Shown here piece after piece: positions 1-5,258 of a DNA stretch of 6,642 nucleotides. The notes under the pieces are model-generated. The model saw only the letters and a program-made list of their open reading frames with translations. It searched no databases and was not told the origin of the DNA. This stretch comes from Candidatus Margulisiibacteriota bacterium (lineage in GTDB: Bacteria; Margulisbacteria; WOR-1; JAKLHX01). Within the stretch, counting starts at the first letter, position 1; each line of letters opens with the position of its first letter. The position numbers and the translations under genes are program-made. The stretch is from assembly GCA_022709925.1 (NCBI GenBank), contig JAKLHX010000064.1, positions 1 through 6,642 of the forward strand, read 5' to 3'.

Positions 1-164
1 GAATTGCTCCATCAGATATCAGGATTATAAAATATACATCGTCGACCAAAAGTAGAACGCTGTCCACCATTTTGAGCACGCGCTCGACCTCTGATCCGAA
101 GTCCGCGTGTCCCGGAGTGTCAACGATGTTTATTTTATAATCCTGATATCTGATGGAGCAATTC
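1..164. repeat. Fold-back inverted repeat at left edge, probable assembly/amplification chimera
   Basis: Bases 1-46 are the reverse complement of 119-164 at 44 of 46 positions (mismatches at 35 and 43). The outer 34 bases (1-34 against 131-164) match perfectly, and the loop is 72 nt (47-118). The right arm lies inside well-conserved bipA coding sequence. The left arm replaces what should be the next part of the same gene, so the left copy is the misplaced one. The join falls at a short microhomology: gtcgac at 41-46 against gtcaac at 119-124. This is the signature of a template-switch or snap-back chimera, or of a contig end mis-extended into its own complement. A genuine inversion cannot be excluded from sequence alone. 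Confidence 0.85.
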
Positions 165-337
165 TTTGAAAAAATGGTGATGCCGCGCTCTTTTTCAAGA
201 TCGTTGCTGTCCATTACGAGCTCGCTTATCTCGTCCCTTTCGCCGAAAGCTCCGCCCTGCCTCAGCAAATGGTCCGTAAGAGTGGTTTTGCCGTGGTCAA
301 CGTGCGCGATTATGGCGATGTTTATTATCTTCTGCAT
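1..337 (-). CDS. typA: BipA/TypA ribosome-associated translational GTPase, N-terminal part only
   Basis: The reading frame starts at ATG 337-335 and runs off the left edge (112 codons). It shows the G domain of a translational GTPase in the order expected for BipA/TypA: the P-loop AHVDHGKTT near residues 11-19, the family-specific MDSNDLEKERGITI segment with the G2 Thr near residues 43-56, and the G3 box DTPGHADFG near residues 73-81. The MDSNDLEKERGITI version separates it from LepA and EF-G. BipA binds the 70S ribosome near the EF-G site and acts in ribosome assembly and stress adaptation. After VLLLVD (residue 99, position 41) the protein should continue with something like AxxGPMPQTRF. 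Instead it reads DVYFIILISDG, which is the product of the inverted repeat at 1-46. I treat residues 100-112 as not genuine. No Shine-Dalgarno sequence precedes the start, but the start agrees with the usual BipA N-terminus. Confidence 0.93.
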   Translation of the reverse strand, partial: MQKIINIAIIAHVDHGKTTLTDHLLRQGGAFGERDEISELVMDSNDLEKERGITIFSKNCSIRYQDYKINIVDTPGHADFGSEVERVLKMVDSVLLLVDDVYFIILISDGAI

Positions 338-343
338 AGTCTA

Positions 344-377
344 ATTATAGCGTGTTTTAAGTCTATAAAAAGGTCAA
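344..377 (-). promoter_or_regulatory. Possible promoter giving a leaderless bipA transcript
   Basis: On the minus strand a perfect TATAAT lies at 349-344, with six bases between it and the A of the bipA start codon (337). Initiation at the usual distance would therefore fall on the ATG itself, and no AGGA-like sequence lies between them. A TTGACC occurs at 377-372, but its 22-bp spacing is too long for a standard sigma-70 promoter. No better -35 is present at 16-18 bp. The -10 match is clear; the promoter call is tentative. Confidence 0.4.
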
Positions 378-404
378 AAATCGGCATTTTTAAGGCAGGG
401 AAGG

Positions 405-1184
405 TCAGTTTGCCTTGTCGCTAGGGGGCTCGCTTGCTCTATCCATTCTTCTTTTGGCCCTGTCCATCCTTTTTCGGGCTTCTTCCAGTTCTTTCTCGAG
501 TTTTTCAAGGTCCTCTGCGGAAATTTGCCGCTTCTCTTGGGTATTGCCTTGTACTTCTGAAGAGCCTTGGTCACCTTGATCGCCTAGCCCTGTAGTGACG
601 CTTATTTTTTGCGGCTCTTCATTTGTTCTTGCATCATTATACTTCTTGTTTATCTTGTCATAGTCGGCTTTCGCAGCCTCATACTCTTTTTCTGCGGTCT
701 CATGATCAGGACCATTCATTCTTTTGCCAAAAAAGTTTTTGACCTCATTATACGTATTTTTTGTAAAAATGCCGCCTACGTTAATAAGCGTCCCCGCCGC
801 TATGAATACTCCGGCGGTAACAGCCTTTAGCAGGCCGAACAGCCCCATTTTCCCTGGCTCTTTCCCGGGGTTATTGTTCTTTACTAAGGCCTTCCCCGCC
901 CCGTTCAGTGCTCCGCCTACAATCCCTAAAGGGCCTCCCTCTTCCCACCCTTCTTTGACTTCCGCCTTAAATACGGCCGCTTTGGATTTGTTTTGATTGA
1001 GAACGGTTGAACGAGCAAGAGCATCTGCAGCTCTGGAAGTTTTGGGATCAGGTGCAGCCGCCGGAATAACCGGAGCTGCTGCAACCCTCGCCGGAGCAGC
1101 TGTTCTTTCTGGTTTGGCAACAGCTCCCTGAGCAGCCGAAGCTGTCGCGGACGGCAACCTTACCGAAGAAACATCATTAGCCAT
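405..1184 (-). CDS. Hypothetical Ala/Pro-rich protein with one membrane segment and a C-terminal coiled coil
   Basis: This 259-residue protein is not recognised. Residues 1-60 are low-complexity and rich in Ala, Pro and Ser, with no signal peptide. Residues 78-112 are Gly/Asn/Lys-rich. Residues 117-140 (LLKAVTAGVFIAAGTLINVGGIF) are hydrophobic enough for one membrane helix or a membrane-inserting hairpin. Residues 161-187 and 222-250 are strongly charged heptad-like stretches (EKEYEAAKADYDKINKKY; LEKLEKELEEARKRMDRAKRR) that should form coiled coils, separated by a Gly/Gln-rich linker (about 190-220). The start ATG at 1184 has a good AGGAG seven bases upstream. The gene lies head-to-head with the outer-membrane protein at 1372 and 67 bp upstream of bipA on the same strand. 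The architecture suggests a structural or anchoring protein, but no function can be assigned. The Ala/Pro bias reduces the value of weak database matches. Confidence 0.8.
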   Translation of the reverse strand: MANDVSSVRLPSATASAAQGAVAKPERTAAPARVAAAPVIPAAAPDPKTSRAADALARSTVLNQNKSKAAVFKAEVKEGWEEGGPLGIVGGALNGAGKALVKNNNPGKEPGKMGLFGLLKAVTAGVFIAAGTLINVGGIFTKNTYNEVKNFFGKRMNGPDHETAEKEYEAAKADYDKINKKYNDARTNEEPQKISVTTGLGDQGDQGSSEVQGNTQEKRQISAEDLEKLEKELEEARKRMDRAKRRMDRASEPPSDKAN

Positions 1185-1217
1185 ATACTTCTCCTGACGG
1201 AAAAAACCTACCTATCA

Positions 1218-1290
1218 ATATATCGGCACTTATGACCAAAAACTTGCATAGAGATCCTTGAACCGCCCTGATGTATATATATCGACACTT
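1218..1290 (+). repeat. Direct repeat pair, possible operator sites
   Basis: The 14-mer atatatcggcactt (1218-1231) recurs as atatatcgacactt (1277-1290), 13 of 14 identical and offset by 59 bp. The left copy overlaps a TATATT that could be the -10 of the minus-strand gene. The right copy sits 18 bp upstream of the -35 of the plus-strand gene. The right copy is also flanked by ATATC and GATAT half-sites (1279-1283, 1294-1298). The placement suits one regulator acting on both divergent promoters, but this is inferred only from position. Confidence 0.4.
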
Positions 1291-1308
1291 TTTGATATGG
1301 ATTTCTTT

Positions 1309-1337
1309 TTGCCTACAGAATGTTTTTGTTATATAAT
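1309..1337 (+). promoter_or_regulatory. Sigma-70-type promoter of the outer-membrane protein gene
   Basis: TTGCCT (1309-1314) and a perfect TATAAT (1332-1337) are separated by 17 bp. Transcription would begin near 1344, giving a leader of about 28 nt that contains the strong AGGAGGT (1358-1364) seven bases before the ATG at 1372. Confidence 0.65.
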
Positions 1338-1371
1338 TCATAGTCAGATTGGGCATTAGGAGGTCTTCATA

Positions 1372-2544
1372 ATGAAAAATCGACTGTCCATTTTACTGTT
1401 GCTTTCCATATTTGCTCTGTCTTCCCCTTCATCGGCATATTTCGGAACGCGCCCGATGGGAATGGGAGGGGCGTTCACTGCAATAGCGGATGACGCGAAT
1501 GCCGCCTATTGGAACCCGGCCGGGTTTGCTCTGAATCCCGGGGTGGACATCACAGGATCCACGCTCGCAACTAACCGCAATGCTGTTATGGGAGACAATA
1601 TGGTGTCCGCAAAAATGTGCTACGAAGCAAAGATGAATTCTCCTTTTGACTGGATATTCGGCGTAGGGGCTGTTTCTGTACTGGCAGTAAATACCGCCCA
1701 ATATCTCGGGGATCAGGGCATCCTTAAAAAGAACTGGGGCAGAGACGTGCCTAGAACATCCCGAGAAGACTCCATGGCAGACCAGGTTAAAGAAAAGGGA
1801 AATAATACGGACTATTCCAGGAATCCTGTCAAGCGCGCAACACCAAAGCCGGATGCGCAAAAAAGCGCGAGCATATTCGGGCCCATACAGAACCTGACCC
1901 TCAATTTCAATCCTGGCAGACATTCATACTGGGACAACAGGTATATGAACGGTGATGACCCTCCTTATAATAAAGCCCAATTCGCACTAGGCCTGACATG
2001 GCTCGGAGACAACAATCCCGCGCTGGATGAGCAAAGGAATTGGTACACCGTTTCGCTTGCTTCGGGATGGGAAGAGAGGATAGCAGTCGGCGGGAATATC
2101 AACTTCTACGACCTAAAGGTCATCAGCAGCGGAGTAAAAGGATTTGGAGCAGGAGTTGACCTCGGCGCGATAGCAAAACCGCTCCCGAACGTCTCTCTCG
2201 GGCTTGTAGCAAAAGAGATCTTGACGACGGATATATATTGGCAGAACGGCGCACAGACCAGGTACGAGATGCTTATAAATGCCGGCGCCGCGATAGATCC
2301 TATAGAAGAAATAACGATCGCCGTAGACGGACACAACGTTTTCTCCCAGAACAGCGGCAAAGTGACCATGCACTATGGCGTTGAGATAAGGCCCATAAGA
2401 GGGTTGGCTTTCAGGGCAGGACTATACGACAAAAGCAAGACCGCTGGCGCATCGATCGGCATAGGCAGCCTTATAGCCGACTACGCCTACCTCGGCGGGG
2501 AATTCGACAAAACACAAATGGTCGGCTTAACATGGAAATTCTGA
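1372..2544 (+). CDS. Outer-membrane beta-barrel protein, PorV/UPF0164 (OmpP1/FadL-like) family
   Basis: This 390-residue protein starts at an ATG with a strong Shine-Dalgarno. Residues 1-22 form a signal peptide (Lys/Arg, then LSILLLLSIFALSS, with a likely cut after SSA). The mature protein opens with GTRPMGMGGAFTAIADDANAAYWNPAG, split here as GTRPMGMGGAFTAIA and DDANAAYWNPAG (residues 25-51). This is the N-terminal signature of PorV/UPF0164-type barrels related to FadL, TraF and PorQ. The C-terminal half is made of alternating polar/hydrophobic strands and ends VGLTWKF, with the terminal aromatic residue used in outer-membrane insertion. Residues roughly 118-190 (rich in Lys, Arg, Asp and Asn) look like an insertion or long loop rather than barrel. 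PorV proteins act in type IX secretion and FadL-like barrels import hydrophobic compounds; neither role can be chosen here. No neighbour gives a clue to its substrate. Confidence 0.8.
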   Translation: MKNRLSILLLLSIFALSSPSSAYFGTRPMGMGGAFTAIADDANAAYWNPAGFALNPGVDITGSTLATNRNAVMGDNMVSAKMCYEAKMNSPFDWIFGVGAVSVLAVNTAQYLGDQGILKKNWGRDVPRTSREDSMADQVKEKGNNTDYSRNPVKRATPKPDAQKSASIFGPIQNLTLNFNPGRHSYWDNRYMNGDDPPYNKAQFALGLTWLGDNNPALDEQRNWYTVSLASGWEERIAVGGNINFYDLKVISSGVKGFGAGVDLGAIAKPLPNVSLGLVAKEILTTDIYWQNGAQTRYEMLINAGAAIDPIEEITIAVDGHNVFSQNSGKVTMHYGVEIRPIRGLAFRAGLYDKSKTAGASIGIGSLIADYAYLGGEFDKTQMVGLTWKF

Positions 2545-2568
2545 CCTCATTTCTGTTAAAATTATAAT
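2541..2568 (+). promoter_or_regulatory. Promoter for tRNA-Tyr and probably the membrane-protein genes behind it
   Basis: A perfect TATAAT at 2563-2568 lies 16 bp after CTGACC (2541-2546), a 4/6 match to TTGACA. The -35 overlaps the stop codon of the preceding gene. Transcription would begin near 2575, about 17 bases before the mature tRNA. No terminator-like hairpin is seen between the outer-membrane gene and the tRNA, so read-through is also possible. Confidence 0.5.
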
Positions 2569-2591
2569 ATAAGACCTTTTAATTCACGAGT

Positions 2592-2674
2592 GGAGGGGTG
2601 GCCGAGCGGCTAATGGCAACAGACTGTAAATCTGTCGACGCAAGTCTTCGGAGGTTCGAATCCTCCCCCCTCCA
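2592..2674 (+). tRNA. tRNA-Tyr (anticodon GUA), class II
   Basis: The cloverleaf folds fully. The acceptor stem is GGAGGGG (2592-2598) with CCCCTCC (2667-2673) and discriminator A at 2674. The anticodon stem is ACAGA (2619-2623) with TCTGT (2631-2635) around the loop CTGTAAA, giving anticodon GTA at 2626-2628. The T arm is GGAGG-TTCGAAT-CCTCC (2650-2666). The variable region 2636-2649 is long and contains a GAC/GTC stem, as expected for bacterial tyrosine tRNA. The 3' CCA is not encoded (AAT follows the discriminator), so the cell must add it with a CCA-adding enzyme. The next gene starts 27 bp downstream with no terminator between. Confidence 0.97.
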
Positions 2675-2689
2675 AATGAAAAAAGCCAT

Positions 2690-2695
2690 AAGGAG
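2690..2695 (+). promoter_or_regulatory. Shine-Dalgarno fixing the GTG start at 2702
   Basis: AAGGAG lies six bases before GTG 2702-2704. This supports the non-ATG start and argues against the nearby ATG at 2676, which leads to only 12 codons in another frame. Confidence 0.75.
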
Positions 2696-2701
2696 CTTTA
2701 A

Positions 2702-3250
2702 GTGGACAAAATAAGCGGGATCTTATCGGCGATCTTTTCCGTTGACAATATCATTCTTTTAACACAAAAAATATTCTCCCTGGTCTTGATCGGTGTTTTT
2801 ATTTACGTGACCTATAAAATGATCTCTTATTCCATCAGGAAGCTTTTAAAAGAACGCTCCAAGGGACGCCACATGGAAATGCTGGTGTCTTTTGCGCAAA
2901 GCACGCTGCTATACCTGACGTTCTTTATTTTCATCGTCACGATACTGCAGGAGCTGGGCATAAACCTGACGGCGATACTCGCAAGTGCCGGGGTTGTCGG
3001 CCTTGCCGTAAGTTTCGGCGCGCAAACGATGATAAAAGATGTCATTGCCGGCATATTCATAATCATTGAAGACCAATGCACGATCGGAGATGAAGTAGAG
3101 ATAGTTAACAACATAGGCAAGCCCGATATAAAAGGCAAAGTATCCGAGATGAACCTGCGCACAACGGTCATAACGAACGAGAACGGCATCTATACCGTAC
3201 CTAACGGGTCCATAGGGTATATATCAAATTTCTCGAGGAAGAAAAAATGA
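2702..3250 (+). CDS. Short MscS-family small-conductance mechanosensitive channel, lacking the C-terminal vestibule domain
   Basis: The protein has 182 residues and starts with GTG. Three hydrophobic segments lie at about 19-45, 64-86 and 88-117. The third has the Gly/Ala-rich pore helix typical of MscS TM3 (ILASAGVVGLAVSFGAQ, then MIKDVIAGIFIIIED). It is followed by the beta-domain (IGDEVEI, KGKVSEMNLRTTVI, YTVPNGSI), and the protein stops at SNFSRKKK. Typical MscS proteins are about 270-290 residues, with a further alpha/beta cage domain of about 100 residues after this point. Here that part is absent: the next gene begins in the stop codon, and no other frame continues for more than 14 codons. 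MscS channels release solutes on hypo-osmotic shock. Without the vestibule, gating and assembly may differ. Probably co-transcribed with tRNA-Tyr and the permease. Confidence 0.85.
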   Translation: MDKISGILSAIFSVDNIILLTQKIFSLVLIGVFIYVTYKMISYSIRKLLKERSKGRHMEMLVSFAQSTLLYLTFFIFIVTILQELGINLTAILASAGVVGLAVSFGAQTMIKDVIAGIFIIIEDQCTIGDEVEIVNNIGKPDIKGKVSEMNLRTTVITNENGIYTVPNGSIGYISNFSRKKK

Positions 3251-4257
3251 ACGGACCAACATCATCTTGCAAGCATTGCCATGCTGAGCCGGAAAAAATA
3301 TCCGTAAGCATGAACCTTAAAATAACGTCTTTTGTATTTGTTTCAGTTTTCCTGCTGTCTTTCCTTCCGTTCCTATCGGCGCTTAACACAAGCCTTATAT
3401 CCTACATAAAAATGGTATGGTGGGCCGTACTGTTGGGATTCCTCATCGGCGGCCTTATAGAATATTTTATTCCTGAAGGCTTCATATACGAGCACCTGGG
3501 TCAAAAAAGAAAACGAACGATCATAACCGCAACTCTTATCGGTTTTTTGATGTCCGCCTGCTCGCACGGGATCCTGGCCATATCCATGCAGCTCTACAAA
3601 AAAGGCGCGAGCATCCCTGCGGTCATAGCATTCCTTTTGGCCTCTCCGTGGGCAAATCTTCCGGTAACAATATTGCTCTTCGGGTTTTTCGGATGGAAGG
3701 CTTTCGTTTTTATCGGAGCGGCAATGCTAATCGCGATAACGACCGGATATATCTTTATGTGGCTTGAAAAAACCGGATTGATAGAACGATCTAAAAAGAT
3801 CGACGATAAAGAGAGCTACTCATGGAGACCTTTGGGCTCTCTGAAATTTAGAGATGTCGTTGCGGGGGTCTTAAAGGGGGCCTTCAGCCTTGCGGACATG
3901 CTTCTGTGGTGGTTGCTGGTAGGACTTTTGATAGCGGCCTTTATAGGAGCTTTCGTGCCTGCCCATATCTTTTCCCAGTTCCTGGGGCCCACATTGACCG
4001 GCTTGCTTCTTACGTTGTTATTCGCTACCGTAATAGAAGTGTGCAGCGAAGGGAGCGCTCCCGTAGCGTTCGAGATATTCAGTAAAACAGGCGCAATGGG
4101 AAATCCGTTTGTTTTCCTAATGGCCGGGGTAGCAACGGATTATACTGAGATCGGCCTGATCTGGACCACTATAGGAAAAAAGACCGCAATATGGCTACCG
4201 ATCGTAACGGTCCCGCAAATAATAATCCTCGGCATACTTTTCAACCTGTTCTTATGA
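3247..4257 (+). CDS. Permease of the ArsP_1/YraQ (DUF318) family
   Basis: This 336-residue polytopic membrane protein has about nine hydrophobic segments (roughly 25-45, 57-75, 93-116, 122-147, 152-172, 216-236, 248-268, 286-306, 313-335). It carries the two repeat signatures of this permease family: SACSHGILA followed by KKGASIPAVIAFLLASPWAN (residues 103-137), and EVCSEGSAPVA (264-274). A polar loop with KKIDDKES lies between the halves. Some family members (ArsP) export trivalent organoarsenicals; most have unknown substrates, and no ars genes are nearby. The start overlaps the stop of the MscS-like gene (ATGA at 3247-3250) and is preceded by GAGGAAG (3235-3241). A later ATG at 3310 lacks a good ribosome site. 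The N-terminal 22 residues hold CKHCH (8-12), which could bind metal. The gene ends in a second ATGA overlap with the SemiSWEET-like gene. Confidence 0.85.
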   Translation: MNGPTSSCKHCHAEPEKISVSMNLKITSFVFVSVFLLSFLPFLSALNTSLISYIKMVWWAVLLGFLIGGLIEYFIPEGFIYEHLGQKRKRTIITATLIGFLMSACSHGILAISMQLYKKGASIPAVIAFLLASPWANLPVTILLFGFFGWKAFVFIGAAMLIAITTGYIFMWLEKTGLIERSKKIDDKESYSWRPLGSLKFRDVVAGVLKGAFSLADMLLWWLLVGLLIAAFIGAFVPAHIFSQFLGPTLTGLLLTLLFATVIEVCSEGSAPVAFEIFSKTGAMGNPFVFLMAGVATDYTEIGLIWTTIGKKTAIWLPIVTVPQIIILGILFNLFL

Positions 4258-4511
4258 TATTCAAACTGATAGGTCTCATGGCAGCGTTTTTGACATCGAC
4301 CGGGTTCGTACCTCAGATATTCAAAGCGTTAAAGACAAAACACGTCAAAGACGTATCGATCTTCACATTGCTGCTTACGGCCGCAGGCACACTGATGTGG
4401 ACGATCTACGGAATATATCTTGGAGACGCGATAATAATATGGGCCAATATTTTTACCTGCTCAACGGTGGTTTTTCTTGTCATAATGAAGATGGCGCTGA
4501 AACAGCCCTAA
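4254..4511 (+). CDS. SemiSWEET-like PQ-loop sugar transporter
   Basis: This 85-residue protein has three membrane helices (about 3-22, 37-56, 61-80), the triple-helix-bundle size of bacterial SemiSWEETs, which work as homodimers. Seen in sequence: the PQ-loop motif TGFVPQIFK (Pro20-Gln21), then a charged loop KTKHVKDVS, GTLMWTIYG with Trp49, and Asn65 in IIWANIF. These match the pocket Trp and Asn that bind sugar in SemiSWEETs. I chose ATG 4254, which overlaps the permease stop as ATGA. The longer reading from 4191 adds a polar 21-residue stretch lying inside the permease and is unlikely. There is no clear Shine-Dalgarno, so translation probably depends on re-initiation after the permease. 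The likely role is passive movement of a sugar or similar small solute; the substrate is unknown. Confidence 0.85.
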   Translation: MIFKLIGLMAAFLTSTGFVPQIFKALKTKHVKDVSIFTLLLTAAGTLMWTIYGIYLGDAIIIWANIFTCSTVVFLVIMKMALKQP

Positions 4512-4517
4512 AAACTT

Positions 4518-5258
4518 TTAGAACTTCTTCGGGAACCTCTGTCTGTAAACCTCGTAGACTATAAGCGCAGCGGCAACGGAAGCGTTAAGAGAAGAAACCT
4601 TCCCTCTCATGGGGATCCTTACCATGAAATCGCATCTTGTCTTGACTAGCGGGGCGATGCCTTTGTTCTCGCCGCCCACGACTATCGCAATAGGCAACTT
4701 ACAATCGACTTCGCTCAATCTGTTGCTGCCAAGATGGTCTATGCCCACGATCCACAGCCCCTGGTCTTTTAAGTCATTTATTGTGGAAGAAAGATTGGCA
4801 ACGCGCGCGACCTTAACGTGTTCGATCGCTCCGGCTGAAGTTTTCCCTACGGTCGGAGTAACACTGACTGACCTGTTCTTGGGGATTATAACGCCGTGGA
4901 CACCTGCCGCGTCGCAGGTCCTGACAATAGCACCGAAATTTTGCGGATCTTCAAGGCTATCGAGTATAAGAATAAAAGGCGGCTCGCCTTTTGATTTAGC
5001 ATCGGCAATGAATTCGTGATAATCGGCATAAGCCCTGCCTTCGGCTATCGCGACCACGCCTTGAGAGAATTTGGCGTATTTCTGAAGGGTATAATTATCC
5101 GCCCAATGGTAATGCACGCCTTTTTCTTTGGCAAGAGCGATTATCTTGTCTATGGACTTGTCAATACCTTTATATTTGCCGATGAATATCTTGCTTATCT
5201 TCCTGTCGGCTTTTAAGGCTTCTTTGACCGGGTTCTTCCCGCATATTACATCTTGCAT
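4518..5258 (-). CDS. rlmB: TrmH-family 23S rRNA (guanosine-2'-O-)-methyltransferase RlmB
   Basis: The protein has 246 residues, the usual RlmB length. Residues 1-76 form the L30e-like substrate-binding domain (ICGKNPVKEAL, then FSQGVVAIA). Residues 95-243 are the SPOUT (knotted) S-adenosylmethionine-dependent domain with all three motifs: DPQNFGAIVRTCDAAG (104-119, Asn107 and Arg113), VVGGENKGI (193-201, Glu197) and IPMRGKVSSLNASVAAAL (215-232, Asn225). RlmB methylates the 2'-OH of G2251 (E. coli numbering) in the peptidyl-transferase P loop of 23S rRNA. Other TrmH members act on tRNA or other rRNA sites, but the presence of the N-terminal domain favours RlmB. The start ATG overlaps the aminotransferase stop by 13 bp and has GAGGA six bases upstream, inside that gene, so the two are translationally coupled. 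It converges on the SemiSWEET-like gene with a 6-bp gap. Confidence 0.93.
   Translation of the reverse strand: MQDVICGKNPVKEALKADRKISKIFIGKYKGIDKSIDKIIALAKEKGVHYHWADNYTLQKYAKFSQGVVAIAEGRAYADYHEFIADAKSKGEPPFILILDSLEDPQNFGAIVRTCDAAGVHGVIIPKNRSVSVTPTVGKTSAGAIEHVKVARVANLSSTINDLKDQGLWIVGIDHLGSNRLSEVDCKLPIAIVVGGENKGIAPLVKTRCDFMVRIPMRGKVSSLNASVAAALIVYEVYRQRFPKKF

Larger units (their letters stand above)
1185..1371. other. Divergent intergenic region (187 bp)
   Basis: This AT-rich region lies between two head-to-head genes. It holds a sigma-70-like promoter for the plus-strand gene, a near-identical 14-bp direct repeat, and the Shine-Dalgarno sequences of both genes. A TATATT on the minus strand (1222-1217) could be a -10 for the minus-strand gene, but I find no matching -35. 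No further open reading frame or RNA gene is seen. Confidence 0.6.

Noticed and set aside
153..344. Plus-strand 63-codon frame over the bipA start
   Set aside because: It is antisense to the conserved GTPase P-loop region and partly lies in the inverted-repeat arm.
367..391. Intrinsic terminator after the hypothetical gene (AAAAAT-GCCG-ATTTTT hairpin on the minus strand, then CCTTTTT)
   Set aside because: The stem is A-T only and six pairs long, with the T-run inside the stem. It is too weak to call without expression data.
1429..1923. Long minus-strand frame inside the outer-membrane protein gene
   Set aside because: It lies wholly antisense to a well-supported gene and has no recognisable motif or ribosome site.
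2676..2714. Short frame MKKAIRSFKWTK immediately after tRNA-Tyr, as a leader peptide
   Set aside because: It has no ribosome site (its upstream sequence is the tRNA 3' end) and overlaps the well-supported GTG start at 2702. Leader peptides of 12 codons arise easily by chance.
4191..4253. Longer N-terminus for the SemiSWEET-like protein
   Set aside because: The extra 21 residues are polar, overlap the permease in another frame and do not belong to this family. ATG 4254 in the ATGA overlap gives the standard size.
3247..4511. Arsenic resistance operon
   Set aside because: The permease belongs to a family that includes ArsP, but no arsR, arsC, arsM or ArsR-type operator is visible, so a specific arsenical role is not supported.
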